NCBI RefSeq assembly: GCF_026130045.1
Contig: NZ_JAIBNX010000022.1
Span: 9,803 to 51,908, forward strand
From: Micromonospora sp. CPCC 205371
Lineage (GTDB): Bacteria; Actinomycetota; Actinomycetes; Mycobacteriales; Micromonosporaceae
Reading direction: 5' to 3'
Length of the DNA: 42,106 nt
This document shows positions 41,703 to 42,106 of the stretch, piece after piece (the first letter of the stretch is position 1; every line of letters begins with the position of its first letter). The position numbers and the translations under genes are program-made. A model generated the notes under the pieces. It searched no databases. It worked only from the letters and a program-made list of their open reading frames with translations, and was not told the origin of the DNA.

Positions 41703-42106
41703 CGCACATCGAAGAGCCGGTGCCGGTCCGTCGCACGTGGATGGACACGTTCCGCAACGCGAGCGACCTCGCGCTGCTCGGCATCCTGACCACGGTCGGT
41801 TCGCTCGGGGTGGTGACCGCCGGCGCGGCGGTCGCCACGGCCAGCGCTGCCGTGCACGACTGGTCCGCAGACGAGAGGTGGCCCGAGTTCCGGGTCACCC
41901 TGCGCCGGTACGTGCGCAGCCTGCTGCCCGGCATCCCGGCGACGCTCGTGGCACTGGTCGCCACCGCTCTTCTCACGCTCAACCTGTCGGCCATCGCCCG
42001 TGGCGTGGTGCCCGGCGGCGGGCCTCTCGCCGCGGCGGCGCTCCTGCTGGTCGGCGCCGCGGCCGGGGTGGGCGGCCCCTCCGACGTGCGGGTGGGGCGG
42101 CGCGGG
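41699..42106 (+). CDS. YesL-like (DUF624) membrane protein, cut by the window end
   Basis: The first 136 codons are open to the end of the window. MTHIEEPVPVRRTWMDTFRNASDLALLGILTTVGSLGVVTAGAA begins with a short cytoplasmic segment and a transmembrane helix, then an amphipathic WPEFRVTLRRYVRSLLPGI stretch and further helices, the pattern of DUF624/YesL proteins. These occur beside carbohydrate ABC importers and pectin or rhamnogalacturonan genes in Firmicutes and actinobacteria. Their function is unknown. ATGA overlap with the permease gene. Confidence 0.72.
   Translation, partial: MTHIEEPVPVRRTWMDTFRNASDLALLGILTTVGSLGVVTAGAAVATASAAVHDWSADERWPEFRVTLRRYVRSLLPGIPATLVALVATALLTLNLSAIARGVVPGGGPLAAAALLLVGAAAGVGGPSDVRVGRRG

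Overview
The window is a chromosomal stretch from a high-GC actinomycete, most likely a member of the Micromonosporaceae (inference). The signs are very high G+C with GC-rich third codon positions, leaderless TANNNT-type promoters, many GTG starts, ATGA/GTGA stop-start overlaps, and a mycelial-actinomycete gene set (PaaN, DUF3263, DUF4032, a Cdc48-like AAA+ protein, an MsiK-type sugar ATPase). I see no CRISPR array, insertion sequence, phage gene or rRNA. One tRNA (Thr, TGT) is present, and no gap of more than about 300 bases lacks a gene.

Left third (1-11.4 kb): a PaaN-type aldehyde dehydrogenase; a small membrane protein with an HExxH motif; a tandem GNAT acetyltransferase; and a threonine-synthase-fold enzyme whose leader is a clear SAM-I (S-box) riboswitch. 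Next is a two-gene ABC system whose first protein fuses an exported alpha/beta hydrolase to a cytoplasmic ABC ATPase. It is divergent from a Cdc48-like double-AAA+ ATPase. Both of these genes have a -10 box six bases before the start codon, and a 26-base palindrome lies between them.

Middle (11.4-25.7 kb): an amino-sugar operon (SIS sugar isomerase/deaminase, ROK kinase, NagA) with a divergent DeoR repressor and twin operator-like repeats; a second ABC-2 exporter pair; DUF3263 and a tiny protein; an APC permease; a PAP2 phosphatase; a secreted trypsin-like protease; a DUF4032 kinase-fold protein; a double-RCK channel-like protein with a degenerate filter; a secreted protein of unknown function; and tRNA-Thr.

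Right third (26-42.1 kb): a pectin/uronate utilisation island. An MsiK/UgpC-type ATPase lies at its left edge. Two secreted PL1 pectate lyases are followed upstream by a leftward operon of Gfo/Idh/MocA oxidoreductase, UxaC, an L-fuconate-dehydratase-like enolase-superfamily enzyme, a UxaB/UxuB-like reductase and a second Gfo/Idh/MocA oxidoreductase. A divergent rightward operon encodes a LacI regulator, a Tat-lipoprotein sugar-binding protein, two permeases and a YesL-like protein cut by the window end. The proposed flow is: pectate is cleaved outside the cell; oligomers enter through the ABC importer, powered by the separate ATPase; UxaC makes tagaturonate or fructuronate; the reductase makes altronate or mannonate; and the FucD-like enzyme takes the place of the absent UxaA/UxuA to give 2-keto-3-deoxygluconate. 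Matching GCAAnnGTTTGC operators sit on both divergent promoters, and a close relative lies upstream of the ATPase gene.

Best candidates for new biology are the S-box-controlled threonine-synthase-like gene (possible O-phosphohomoserine route to homocysteine), the FucD-for-UxaA replacement, the hydrolase-ABC fusion with its mirrored leaderless promoters, and the C-rich, G-poor lacI gene.
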